DNA of 64,000 nt from Adiantum capillus-veneris (taxonomy: Eukaryota > Streptophyta > Polypodiopsida > Polypodiales > Pteridaceae). The position numbers and the translations under genes were made by a program. Every line of letters begins with the position of its first letter. The stretch's first letter is position 1. Below are positions 36,358-45,877 of this stretch, in pieces. The stretch lies in NCBI GenBank assembly GCA_014529385.2, contig CM043962.1, positions 49,134,098-49,198,097 on the forward strand, in the 5' to 3' direction. The notes beneath the pieces are model-generated. The model worked only from the letters and a program-made list of their open reading frames with translations. It was not told the origin of the DNA and searched no databases.

Positions 36358-36968
36358 ATGGCAAGGACCAAACAAATTGCAAGGAAGGTTCCTAAAGAGA
36401 ATGTCAAACTAGGAGATGTCAAGGGAACCCCAACTGATTTCAGACCAACAGACAAAGATGAGAGCTCAAAGGTGGACAAAGGTGAGAGCTCACAAGGAGA
36501 TATGGAAGTTGCATCCTCCAAGCAGCAGGCTAGGAGGGGTCACTATGTATAAACTGTGTATATCGCGTGTGTTCAAGGATTATTTTTAAAATTCTTTATC
36601 TGTGAATTTTTGAAAAATAAAATACACCCTTTCCCTATTTAATATGTAATTTTTTTCCTAATTTCATTTTATGGTACCCTTCTGTATGGGAAAATGTGAG
36701 AAAAAAAAAACAAATAACCCCTTCTGCTGCACTCACGTGATAATCACATAATTTATTAAGTGACCCCCCCCCCCCCCCCCCCCCCCCCCCAGGCAACAAG
36801 CCAAAAAGGGAAGATTCTCTCAAAAGGTGAGATGCTTGAGGGAGATAAGGAGAGCACAAAAGGCTCTGACAATTGCAATTCCAAGGCTTCCTTTCCAGAG
36901 GGTCTATAAGCAAATAACAGAGCAATTGAAGATTGATATGAGATGGACAAGAGGTTCCTAGGCATGTA
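36358..36968 (+). pseudogene. Histone H3-like protein: H3 N-tail and first half of histone fold
   Basis: Exon 1 (ATG at 36358) encodes MARTKQIARKVPKENVK. Against canonical H3 (ARTKQTARKSTGGK), A1-Q5 and A7-K9 are kept, T6 is I and S10 is V. A unique acidic linker (DKDESSKVDKGESSQGDME) follows. A phase-1 donor at 36538/36539 (G|GTCAC) joins an acceptor ending at 36800. Exon 2 continues ARRAKKGRFSQKV, then RCLREIRRAQKAL (compare H3 ALREIRKYQKS), IPRLPFQRVYKQITEQLKID (H3 LPFQRLVREIAQDFKTD) and MRWTRGS. One in-frame TAG at 36959-36961 follows. The copia insertion then cuts the gene after 36968. RWT after loop 1 is a CENH3-like feature, but loop 1 has H3 length. Homology is clear; the exact splice pair is inferred. 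Confidence 0.85.
36764..36790 (+). repeat. C27 homopolymer just before the H3 exon-2 acceptor
   Basis: A run of 27 C ends two bases before AG (36791-36792), in the place of the polypyrimidine tract. The acceptor that keeps phase with exon 1 is the next AG (36799-36800). Confidence 0.95.
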
Positions 36969-37002
36969 TGTTGGGTGAAGAAGGGAGTGAGGGAAGCTAT
37001 AG

Positions 37003-37068
<66 letters not shown>

Positions 37069-37319
37069 GTAGATGCACACACATACACAACAAGAAGCTT
37101 GATATCTTGAAGCTCCCTCACTTTGTTATGAAGAGTTCAAGTGTGAGTATGAGAGAAAGATATGAGTCTCCCTAAGTACAACGTACCACCACACATGCGT
37201 ACAGTGTGTATATGTGGTTACACGGGGAAAAAACCTCTAGCCAACACTAGACTAAAAATTACCCGTGTATAGGGAAATGGTTCACATCAAAACTACCCGA
37301 GGGACACGTGAGTGTAACA
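36969..37319 (-). repeat. 3' LTR of copia element
   Basis: Matches 41904-42186 except for a (CA)n expansion of roughly 65 bp, which accounts for the length difference (351 vs 283 bp). Confidence 0.95.
37006..37067. repeat. (CA)n microsatellite expanded in one LTR only
   Basis: The sister LTR has only gcgcacatacacacacaacaag at this site. The expansion therefore happened after insertion, within this LTR. Confidence 0.95.
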
Positions 37320-37366
37320 AACCCCCTTGGAGTGAATGATGTGAACATGTACAGGGAGGTGACAGA

Positions 37367-40143
37367 TCAGCCCCCACATGGTAACAAGCCTAAAGCTTTG
37401 CGAAAAGCTTCAAACTTTTCCCTTGAAAGAGCTTTGGTAAACAAGTTTGCCACATTGTCTTGTGTAGGTACATACGCCAAATCAATATCTCCTGCATGTA
37501 GCCGCTCTCTGACATAGTGATAATGCACCTCAATGTGTTTTGTGCGAGCATGAAACACTGGATTCCTCACAACTGCCAATGCACTCTGACTGTCAGTGAA
37601 AATGGTCGTAGACTCATGTGGCTTCATGCATAGATCCATCAAGAGACGTCTGAGCCATACACACTCCACCGTAGCCGTGAATGCTGCCCTGTACTCAGCC
37701 TCACAATTGGATGTGGCCAGAGTTGGCTGCTTCTTACTCAACCATGATATGCATGATTTTCCAAGAAGAAAGCAATTGCCACTAGTGGACACTCGTGTAT
37801 CATATCAACCATCCCAATCACTATCTGTAAATGCATGCAAGCATGCATGATTATCTCTACCATAGAAGACACCAAAGTTCATAGTGCCTTTGAGGTATCT
37901 AAAGACACGCTTCACAGCTTGCCAATGCTTAGTGCCGGGGCTATGCATAAACCTGCTCAACTGGGAAACAACATATTGTATGTCTGGCCGAGTGTTGCAT
38001 ACATAAATTAAGCATCCCACAGCGTGTTGGTAGAGAGAAGCGTCAAATGCATCATCACAATCCTCAATTGAGAACTTGAATCCTGTCTCAACAGGAGTTG
38101 AAATGGACTTGCAATCCTCAAAACCAAAACAATGAAGCAGCTTCTCAATGTATTTTTCTTGATGCATGATAATACCCCCCGCAACGGAAACAAACTAGAT
38201 ACCAAGATAATAGCTCAAATGACCAAGATTTTTGATCTCGAAAGCTTGTTACAAATCAGCCTTTAGCTCCTCAATTTTCAACTCAAATGATCCAGTCAAA
38301 AGCATATCATCAACATAAAGGACAAGCACAATCAAGTCATTGCCATCTTTGCGTACATAAAGTGTGTTCTCAATCGGACTACATTGGAAACCAAGAGCAA
38401 TCAAGTGCCGATGCATCTTCTCATACCATGCACATGATGCTTGCTTAAGTCCATACAAAGCCTTTCGCAAGCGACATACTTTATGCTCCTGACCTTTAAT
38501 GGCAAAACCAGGAGGTTGTTTGACATAAACCTCTTCATGTAAGTTACCATTCAAAAATGCAGTTATCACATCCAATTGATGCACTTTCCAACCATGATGA
38601 GTAGCCAATGCAACCACAGTACGAATGGTAGTCATGCATGAAGTAGGCGCAAAAGTCTCCTCATAGTCAATACCATATTGTTGTGCATAACCTTTTGCAA
38701 CAAGTCTCGCTTTGTAGCATTAAATACTACCATTAGACTTTCGCTTTTGTAAACCCACTTAGTACCGATTGCATGCTTACCTTTAGGTAAGTCACATAAC
38801 TCCCAAGTACCATTCTTGGAAATCGAATCCAATTCGGATTGCATAGCAGCCATCCACTCCTCATTTTCAAATGCATCTTCAAAAGATAGTGGTTCTTCAT
38901 TACATGCTGTTGCAAAAAGAGCTACATCCATAAAATGACTCGATACATGGCGACTAGATGATCTTGTTCTACCACGCAAAGGAGCACTCAACTTACTATC
39001 TTGTAAAGTTTGCTTCAGCCATCTTGGCATTGCTTGTGCATCCCTGATAGAAGTGAGTTTCTTATGTAATTCATGATCAACTTATACATTATCAATGGGC
39101 TGAACTTCATGCTGATTTTCAGCCATGTTTGGATGCAAATTTTCAGCTCTTTGAACCTAATTTGGCTGCTCTACATGGTCATTATCCAATGTACCACTTT
39201 GAAACAAAGGCATAAGTGTATCAAACATATCTTGTGACCCAATAGTTGGCTTCATTTTACATTCAAGCAAGGGATGGGCTGAATTTTCAGCAAATACCAC
39301 ATCACGACTTACAAAAATCTTGTCCGTTAATGGATGATACAAACGATAACCTTTACTTTTAGCACTATATCCCACAAAGATACATTTTATAGCCTTGTCT
39401 TGCAGTTTGTGACGTTGTTGTGAAGGCACAAGAGCATATGCCAAACAACCAAACACACACATATGGCTCACCATTGGTTTTTGACCATTCCAAGCCTCAT
39501 AAGGTGTAACAACTCTCAAAGCTTTCGTGGGACATCTATTCAAAACATAGTTTGCACACATGAGCGCTTCCATCCAAAACTTACTAGGAAGATGCTTTTC
39601 TTTAACCATACAACGTGCCATTTCCAAGAGAGTACGATTCTTACGCTCGGCAACACCATTTTGTTGAGGTGTATATGGCACAGTACATTGATGCATAATA
39701 CCTTTGTCATGAAGAAAAACATTAAACTCATGTGACATATATTCCCACCACAATCTGTGTGAAGAGCAATAAGTTTGTTGCCACTGAAATTTTCAGCCAT
39801 AGTCACAAAGATTTTAAAGCATGCAAAAACTTCATTCTTTGCTTTCAATGGATACACCCAAGTATGGTGAGTAGCATCATCTATGAAGGTAACAAGATAT
39901 ACATACTTTCCAAAAGATGGAGTCTTCACAGGACCACATACATCACTGTGTACAAGCTGTAATTTTTTTGTAGCATGAACAGAACCATCCTTCGGAAAAA
40001 AGGCACAATGTATTTTGCCAAGTAAACAACCTTCACAAGCATGCTTCTCAATGGAGCCAAGTGTGGGCAAACAAACCAACAACCATATCACGCTTTTGTA
40101 AATAGAGCAAGCTATTGAAGTTTAAACGACTAAAACGTGCATG
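37367..40143 (-). pseudogene. Copia integrase-RT-RNase H, broken
   Basis: Integrase: CEGCLLGK, HSDVCGP, LHTDCGG, then after a frameshift near 39740 TPQQNGVAERKNRTLLEMAR, so the D-D-E residues are recognisable. RT: AIGTKWVYK, HQLDVITAFLNG, ALYGLKQASCAWY and LYVDDMLLTG, with the catalytic YVDD intact. RNase H: HAFTDSDWDG, SNCEAEYRA, FTDSQSALAV and ALSREKFEAFRKALGLL. Stops and frame changes near 38635, 38249, 38170 and 37800 separate the domains. Non-functional. Confidence 0.9.
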
Positions 40144-41595
40144 CTATAACTCCGTTTCAGCCATAGAAGGAGTACGAACAAGCAAGGCATTTGATGCATG
40201 TCTCTCATAAGTATCCATGCAATACAAGCCATTGCATAACGTCCCAGACATAGCAATAACATCACCATTGTTGAAGCCATGAACCATACATTTGGCATCC
40301 ACAAAATGTACATGAAGACCTGAAGAGGCAATGGTAGGAACCGAAAGCAAGTTCTTCTTTATGCCTGGCACATACAAGGCATTCTTGAGAGTCACAACAC
40401 CCCCATTTGCAGCCGTAAGCTTTATGTTCCCAACTCCAATGATAGGGTAAGAGTCATTATTTGTGCAAACAACATGCCCCCCCTTTGGTGCATCTTGCAA
40501 GGACACAAAAAACTTCTTACATGATGTTATGTGCTTGGAAGCACCACTATCAAAGTACCAATCAAGATCAGCCTCACGCACTGTCATACATGTAGAATGT
40601 AATGAAGAATCATATGTGCATGTAACAACACCAGCCCAAACATCTTGAAGAAGATTAGCTTCATCATCCTTTGCATTACTCGTGCTCTCAATGATAGACA
40701 TGCCCGATTGCTTCTTCTTATCATTACGCTTTGCAAGCTTTCTACATTCCTCAATGGTATGTCCCGACTTCCGACAACACTTGCATCTCTTCTTTTTTTG
40801 TAAATCACCATCACTAGAAGAATTAGTGGAAGAGGGAGTTTGGGGCTTTGGTTTTGATGTGCCCAAAGCTGGTCCGGACTTGCTTTTACCTCTTTGAGAG
40901 ATAGCAAGTGCTTGAGTTCCCTCAATCAAACCACTTCTATTCATTCTAGATTGCTCTTCTTGTAAGAGAAGTGACACAATCTCATCAAAAGTATACATGT
41001 TGGGATTTCCTTTTGCAACCAAAAAAAGAGAAGTAGCAAAGCTTTGAAAAGAATCTGGCAACCCTTTAAGCAAAGTGGAGATGAGAGAATTGTTCGAGAT
41101 AATCTCATCTATGTTTGCCAATTGCTCTTTAAAATCCTTAATCTTTGTAACATACACATCAACAGACTCACCTTCAGCCATATGCATTTCCTCAAGTTGC
41201 TTCCTCAAGTAAGCCACAAGGGCTTCATTGCACCCGGCATACAAAGAAGCAAGTACATCCCAAGCTTGCTTGGATGAAGTGCAAGACCGAATGTGCGGAA
41301 CAATATGACGCTTCACGGAAAGAGCAATCAAAGCATGTGCTTGGACATCCTTTCCATCCCATCTAAGCTGATCCTGTGTAGGTGGAGAAGATAAAGAAAC
41401 AACTGTTGAAGAGCTACTTGCATCTGTAACAGTAGAAGTAGAACTGCCAGGTCTCTTGTCTACATCCGCCACAATGTTCCATAGTTTCTTTGCAACAAGC
41501 ACATGTTTCATCATGTAAGACCACATCGGATAATTGGTCCCATCAAGCTTATCCTCAGCTTGAAGCATGCCAAACAAGTCATTGTTGCTTGCCAT
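40144..41595 (-). pseudogene. Copia Gag-protease
   Basis: From MASNNDLFGMLQAEDKLDGT at 41595: the Gag N-terminal domain (YPMWSYMMKHVL), a UBN2 core (SSKQAWDVLASLYAG, LLKGLPDSF), and a CCHC knuckle CKCCRKSGHTIEECRK near 40790-40745. The retropepsin motif WYFDSGASKHITS is near 40560. The frame closes at TAG 40144-40146, exactly where the next residues are the gag-pre-integrase block (HARFSRLNFNSLLYLQ). The stop therefore replaces the conserved Trp of the LWH motif. Confidence 0.9.
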
Positions 41596-41903
41596 AGCAC
41601 CCACGAACAATAAATTGGCAAGAAATGCACTCCCGACAAAACCTGCAAAAAATTTGCAGACCTGTAAATGCTGTTATAGCAAAGACTTTATGTGTCCAAA
41701 AATGCTGATTCATGATATTGTTGCATAGTACTCATTCTTAGATTTGTTTTGAGTCCTAGGTTGAGCAAAACGAACACCCGGAGCACCCGTGGCGAGCAAA
41801 ACGGTGACTAGCTGTCACGAGGCTGCACCTCCTGCAAAACCTAATATGAGGTATGGAGGAAGGAGAATGCTTGTGGGAGCTAAAGAGCCTGCCATGATAC
41901 CAT

Positions 41904-42186
41904 TGTTGGGTAAAGAAGGGAGTGAGGGAAGCTATAGATGCGCACATACACACACAACAAGAAGATTGATAGCTTGAAGCTCCCTCACTTTGTTATGAAG
42001 AGTTCAAGTGTGAGTATGAGAGAAAGATACGAGTCTCCCTAAGTACAACGTACCACCACACATGCGTATAGTGTGTATATGTGGTTACACGGGGGAAAAA
42101 CCTCTAGCCAGCACTAGAGTAAAAAGTGTCCGTGTATAGGGAAACGGTTCACATCAAAACTACCCGAGGGACACGTGAGTGTAACA
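41904..42186 (-). repeat. 5' LTR of copia element
   Basis: Begins TGTTGGGTAAAGAAGGG and ends ACGTGAGTGTAACA on the plus strand, followed by the TSD copy ATGTA. Confidence 0.95.
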
Positions 42187-42191
42187 ATGTA

Positions 42192-42742
42192 TGCAGGAGG
42201 TTGCTGAAGACTTTTTAATTGAGCTCTTCGAGGATGCATACATATGTGCAACCCACTCTCACGGGGTTACACTGATGGACAAGGATATGATTATCTTGAG
42301 GAGATTAAGGTACAGATTCAACAAAATTCTTGAGCCAATATCTCTTGAAGATGAGAAAACCTTCAACATTCTCAACAGACCTCCATCAAGAAAGGCAAAA
42401 GTGTTTGAAATGTTGGTTGAGGAGATAACAGAGGATGACGTTTTGGAAGAGCCCAAAGTTGACAGGGAGGAGCTGGAAACAAATGAACTCAGAGAAATTG
42501 AAGCTCAAGTCCCTTCAATGCTGAGAGGTGTCAATTCCACAAGCTTCTTGGTGGTTGCTTTCTTAGAGGATGACCTTCTTAAAAGAACATACTATATTAC
42601 CCTGGATGCTGAGTGTATTGAAATCCTCAAACATTGGCAAAGAGAGATTAATGACCGTATTATTCTTGCATCCTTGCATGACTATAAGTTAGATATCCAC
42701 AGAAAGTGGATGTGCTTGACCCAACCATCTCTCACTATTTGA
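42192..42742 (+). pseudogene. Histone H3-like protein, alpha-2/alpha-3, then linker to Ulp1-like domain
   Basis: This is the continuation of the gene at 36358 after the copia element; the 5-bp TSD ATGTA (42187-42191) is the duplicate. The residues are collinear with H3: (C)MQEVAEDFLIELFEDAYICA (H3 [21 protein letters not shown]), then THSHGVTLMDKDMIILRRLR (H3 [20 protein letters not shown]). VTLM-KD and AEDF recall CENH3. Unlike H3, which ends a few residues later, the frame runs on for more than 125 residues. That extension is an E/D-rich linker, then YITLDAECIEIL and EINDRIILASLHDYKL, which resembles the start of a Ulp1 protease domain (W-L-N-D-x-I-I region). The stop at 42740 looks like a frameshift product, because the next frame continues the protein. 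Confidence 0.85.
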
Positions 42743-43337
42743 GAACCGATTGTGACATAAGAAAGTGGCTATCCAATATAGGTTTTGAAACTTGTGAACT
42801 CCTCCTATGCCCCTACCATGAGAGGTATTGTCTACTGCAACCCTAGGTCATTTTCATTTTCAAATGTTCATCCTGGTAGCTTTCGACAATGTGCAATGGT
42901 CTTACCATAGCTCTCACTTGAGTCTTATAGCAATTGATATCACTAATAAAACTTGTTTCATATTGAAATCTCTTGAGGGCCACCATGGAATGTCTAGGTT
43001 GTAAGTGTAACTGTCTCATACTTTACATTTATTTTGTAACAATGCTTTGGATCTTTCTAAATAGGGCCACCTCAAGGCTGATAGAGACAATTGCGCAATT
43101 TCCTCCTATCATAAGGCTCATGGATGACATGCAAATCTTAAATGTGAAGGTATGGTACTGCTAGGTTGTAAGTGGTTTGAGCTTAAAATTGTGTATTTAT
43201 TTTTCCTCTTCTGTTTGTGTAGCCACCATTGCAAAGTGAGGCTTTCTTATGTGGATGGAGAGTGATAACAAATGCAAAGTTAGTGGTTGACTACACCTAC
43301 TGTAGCCCAAAAAAGACTATTAGGGAAAGCAATTGAA
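42743..43337 (+). pseudogene. Ulp1/SENP-like (C48) cysteine protease domain, degenerate
   Basis: It continues from the H3-like frame after a 1-2 nt shift: YLRTDCDIRKWLSNIGFETC (42733 on), then after another shift ILVAFDNVQWSYHSSHLSLI with AIDITNKTCFILKSLEGHH (42860-42985). Two short introns splice in phase: 43001-43064 (GTAAGTG...AATAG, phase 2) and 43150-43222 (GTATGG...TGTGTAG, phase 0). The Gln and Cys of the C48 catalytic site are recognisable in LQSEAFLCGW (Gln 43232, Cys 43250; the Q-x5-C-G spacing is right). The His is at 42915. The expected Asp (LDSL) is Lys (LKSL) at 42966. Family members remove SUMO or related modifiers. This copy is dead. Confidence 0.65.
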
Positions 43338-43400
43338 AATATAAATAAGGAGAGATATTGCTATCTGCTTCAAGCTAATACACTAATCTTTCTTTGGTAG

Positions 43401-44132
43401 ATCAATAGGAATTGTTACACCGACAACCATGTTTGGTGGGTGAGGGCAAAGTTGATTAGATATATGGTCAGTGCCCAAATAGCACTACCCACAACACCCA
43501 AGCCCCCAAAGGGCCAAAGAAGCCAAAGGAAGGGTCCATGCACCACAGAGGTCAAGGAGGATCCACTCAAAAGAGCAAAGATAGAGAAGCCAAAGAAGGA
43601 AGACAAGCCCAAAGAGGTTCCAAAGAAGGCAAAGGAGCCCGTTGCCCTCAGAAAGAGCCCCGGAAAAGCACAAAAACATGCCAAGGAGGAACAAAAGAAG
43701 CCCAATGAGACAGAGCCTAAGAAGGAGCAAAAGAAGCCCAAGGAGACAGAGCCTAAGGGGGGAAAGCAGATAGAAGAAGAGCCCAAAACACCAAGGAAGA
43801 GCCTAAGGAAAACAGAGGAAGCGAGCACAAGAAAGTGCCCTAGGACCCTTAGAACCCCCAAAAGTGTTTTGGGGTGTATGCATGATAAGGTGTACCCACT
43901 TTCAACAGTTGCCCCCACCAAGACAGCCAAGAAACAACCTCTTTTTTTCCATTGCTACATACATTTGACTTGCTTGCCTTACTTTGAAGATGCAAGATTT
44001 GGTAGCCACACAAAGCACATAGTTGCAAACACAATGGAAAGCTCCAATCTTCATTTTTCACATCTAAATGGAAATTTTATTTTGCAAGGACTAATCTGGT
44101 TCAGCCTGTCACACCTTGTCACAACATTATGA
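43401..44132 (+). pseudogene. Lysine/proline-rich C-terminal region of the H3-Ulp1 gene
   Basis: After a likely acceptor (TTTGGTAG at 43400) the frame reads INRNCYTDNHVWWVRAKLIR, then about 130 residues dominated by K, P and E (PKKEDKPKEVPKKAKEP, EEQKKPNETEPKKEQKKPKE). This low-complexity basic composition resembles linker-histone or HMG tails. The open frame ends at 44132, though the last ~70 codons look non-coding. Membership in the upstream gene is inferred from strand, intron-exon spacing and the C48 domain position. It could instead be a separate small gene. Confidence 0.5.
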
Positions 44133-44889
44133 CCTTGTGAAGAAATACTTATAGCTTTTTATGGGCTTTTCTTCTTTACTTACCCTCTTGCACATGAAAT
44201 GTTCACTTAGCAAGCAAGTTAGCTTGATTTATTGATAATGCTTTGGATCTTTGCATAATTAATATTCATTTTTCCTTGTTAGAATTTTTATTTACAAAAA
44301 CCCATTTTTTTATAACACCAGATATCTAATGATGTAGAACTTATTTTTGCAAGATCCAACGGTCATTTGATAGATTATGACTCAAGGAATGTGACCATAT
44401 AAAAAGGGTTAAACTTCAACGGTTCATTTTTTAAGATGTACCTTAGAAAATAACAAATACTGTGTAGAGAACCTTGATATAGTTTTTTTTTTAAAATCTA
44501 ATATATAATGTACATTGCCACTCATTTTGATTTTCATATATGTCATGATTCTTAGTGTAAGGTCCTCATAATTTTTTTTTGAATCAATTTGAGTAAGGGA
44601 ACAACACTTTTTCATTGTTTTAATTTTTTTCACTTGCACCATTCACTTGAGGGGTACCTCCTTAGGTTTGGTAAAATACCAAACTTAGAAATTTTGACAC
44701 GTGTCAATCAACCATGGCTTGATTCTACTCTCCCAATCCTAGTTGGTTAGTCCACCTCATACAAGGAGACCGCCACATCACCAAAGGTCCATGTCAGCAC
44801 CCCATCTCACCTTCACATCACCACAATCACTTTGACCTTAACACTTGGCTTGCCATGTCACTCTAATTGCCAACTCATCCATCACCCTC
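44133..44889. other. AT-rich DNA, then CCAT/GTCA-rich degenerate repeat
   Basis: 44133-44700 is AT-rich with no gene. 44700-44889 is rich in 'ccatgtca / ccacatca' words that resume after the gypsy element at 62143, so both sides were one tract before insertion. Confidence 0.6.
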
Positions 44890-45828
44890 TGTTTAGGCGG
44901 TTACGCCGCTAGCGGAAGCTAAATAGCGAGAACTCAACCAACAACAGAATTTGTCAGACGAGGACGGAGCTTGATCCGTAGGCGCATGAAACAACTAGGT
45001 GGGTGTCAAATCACCTACTCGACCTTCTAATGACAATCACTACTAAGGAAATTAAATCTAAGTTCTAAAATACGCAAGTGACTGAAATCCGTACTACGAA
45101 CGAATGCTATACGAAACAGGATCTAGAATCATTGAATCGATCTCAAACTCAAGGGGAAGTCTATACACTAGGTAAGAACAACACCCTAAAGACTTGAACT
45201 GCAAAATCAACTTATAACCACTCCGTGCGGTAAACGCGTATGAAGACAGGCCGAAAAATATAGGTGATCGAAACTTGACCCCGATGGTACTAATGTGTAG
45301 CTCTACTCGTTGTGGTTCTATAGATATGCTGCACGCTCAATTCCGACACACGAGTTGGAAGAAAACTCACACCGAAGTTCGTAGGAACTTACCACACATA
45401 GAAACCGATAGCGCGCACTCTTGGTATCTGTGCGTAGCTCTCGCCGTTGCTGACACAATGGCGGTGTCGCTTCTCCAATGGCAGCTCCGTAGCTCGTGTA
45501 GCAATTAGATAAGACTCTCTCTCTCTCACTCTCTCTCAGACACAGTCACGGCGCTCAAAAAACTCACTTTGATTAATTGATCTGAATCCCTTTAGGTTAC
45601 AAAAACTTTGGCTTATATACCTCAGCCTTGGAGGTGAGAACATCTCTAACTAATTACATCAGCAAGTGAAATTACTTCGGGATTACAAGCTGGAAACTCA
45701 ATTGAGTCCCGTTACTTAATGAATGGCTCAAATCAAAATTAATGTCGGAAAGACATTTATTACAATCAATGGTTACAAAATGATGAGTGTGAGCAAAAAT
45801 GTGGGTGTGATCCTCTGCTGGCTCAACA
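44890..45828 (-). repeat. 3' LTR of gypsy element
   Basis: Partner of 61203-62142, adjoining the polypurine tract at 45829. Differences between the LTRs appear to be mostly transitions. Confidence 0.95.
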
Positions 45829-45843
45829 CTCCCTCCCTCCGCG
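45829..45843 (-). other. Polypurine tract of gypsy element
   Basis: Sense strand CGCGGAGGGAGGGAG directly abuts the 3' LTR. It primes plus-strand DNA synthesis in this family. Confidence 0.8.
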
Positions 45844-45877
45844 TTCATGTCGTCCCTGACATGACTTTTATGCTTGG

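Larger units (their letters stand above)
36969..42186 (-). mobile_element. Ty1/copia retrotransposon inserted in the H3-like gene
   Basis: LTRs at 36969-37319 and 41904-42186, both starting TGTTGGGT and ending GTAACA. The target-site duplication ATGTA is exact (36964-36968 and 42187-42191). The PBS next to the right LTR (complement of ccatgatacca, 41887-41902; TGGTATCATGG on the sense strand) fixes the minus orientation. Gag-PR-INT-RT-RH order is copia-type. The coding region has several stops and frameshifts, so it is defective. It splits the histone fold precisely before the alpha-2 Met-Gln-Glu. Confidence 0.95.

Noticed and set aside
36358-44132. The H3-like gene as an ordinary host histone gene
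   Set aside because: Host H3 genes end a few residues after alpha-3 and have a highly conserved tail. This one has a new linker, a long C-terminal extension with a protease-like domain, and a transposase-like neighbour. A diverged host variant remains possible, but I rate it lower.
43440-44132. Lys-rich region as a stand-alone linker histone H1
   Set aside because: No globular winged-helix domain is present; only the tail-like composition is seen.
45275-45508. Plus-strand ORF in the gypsy LTR (repeated at 61598-61822)
   Set aside because: It lies in both LTR copies, antisense to the element, with no domain; chance frame.
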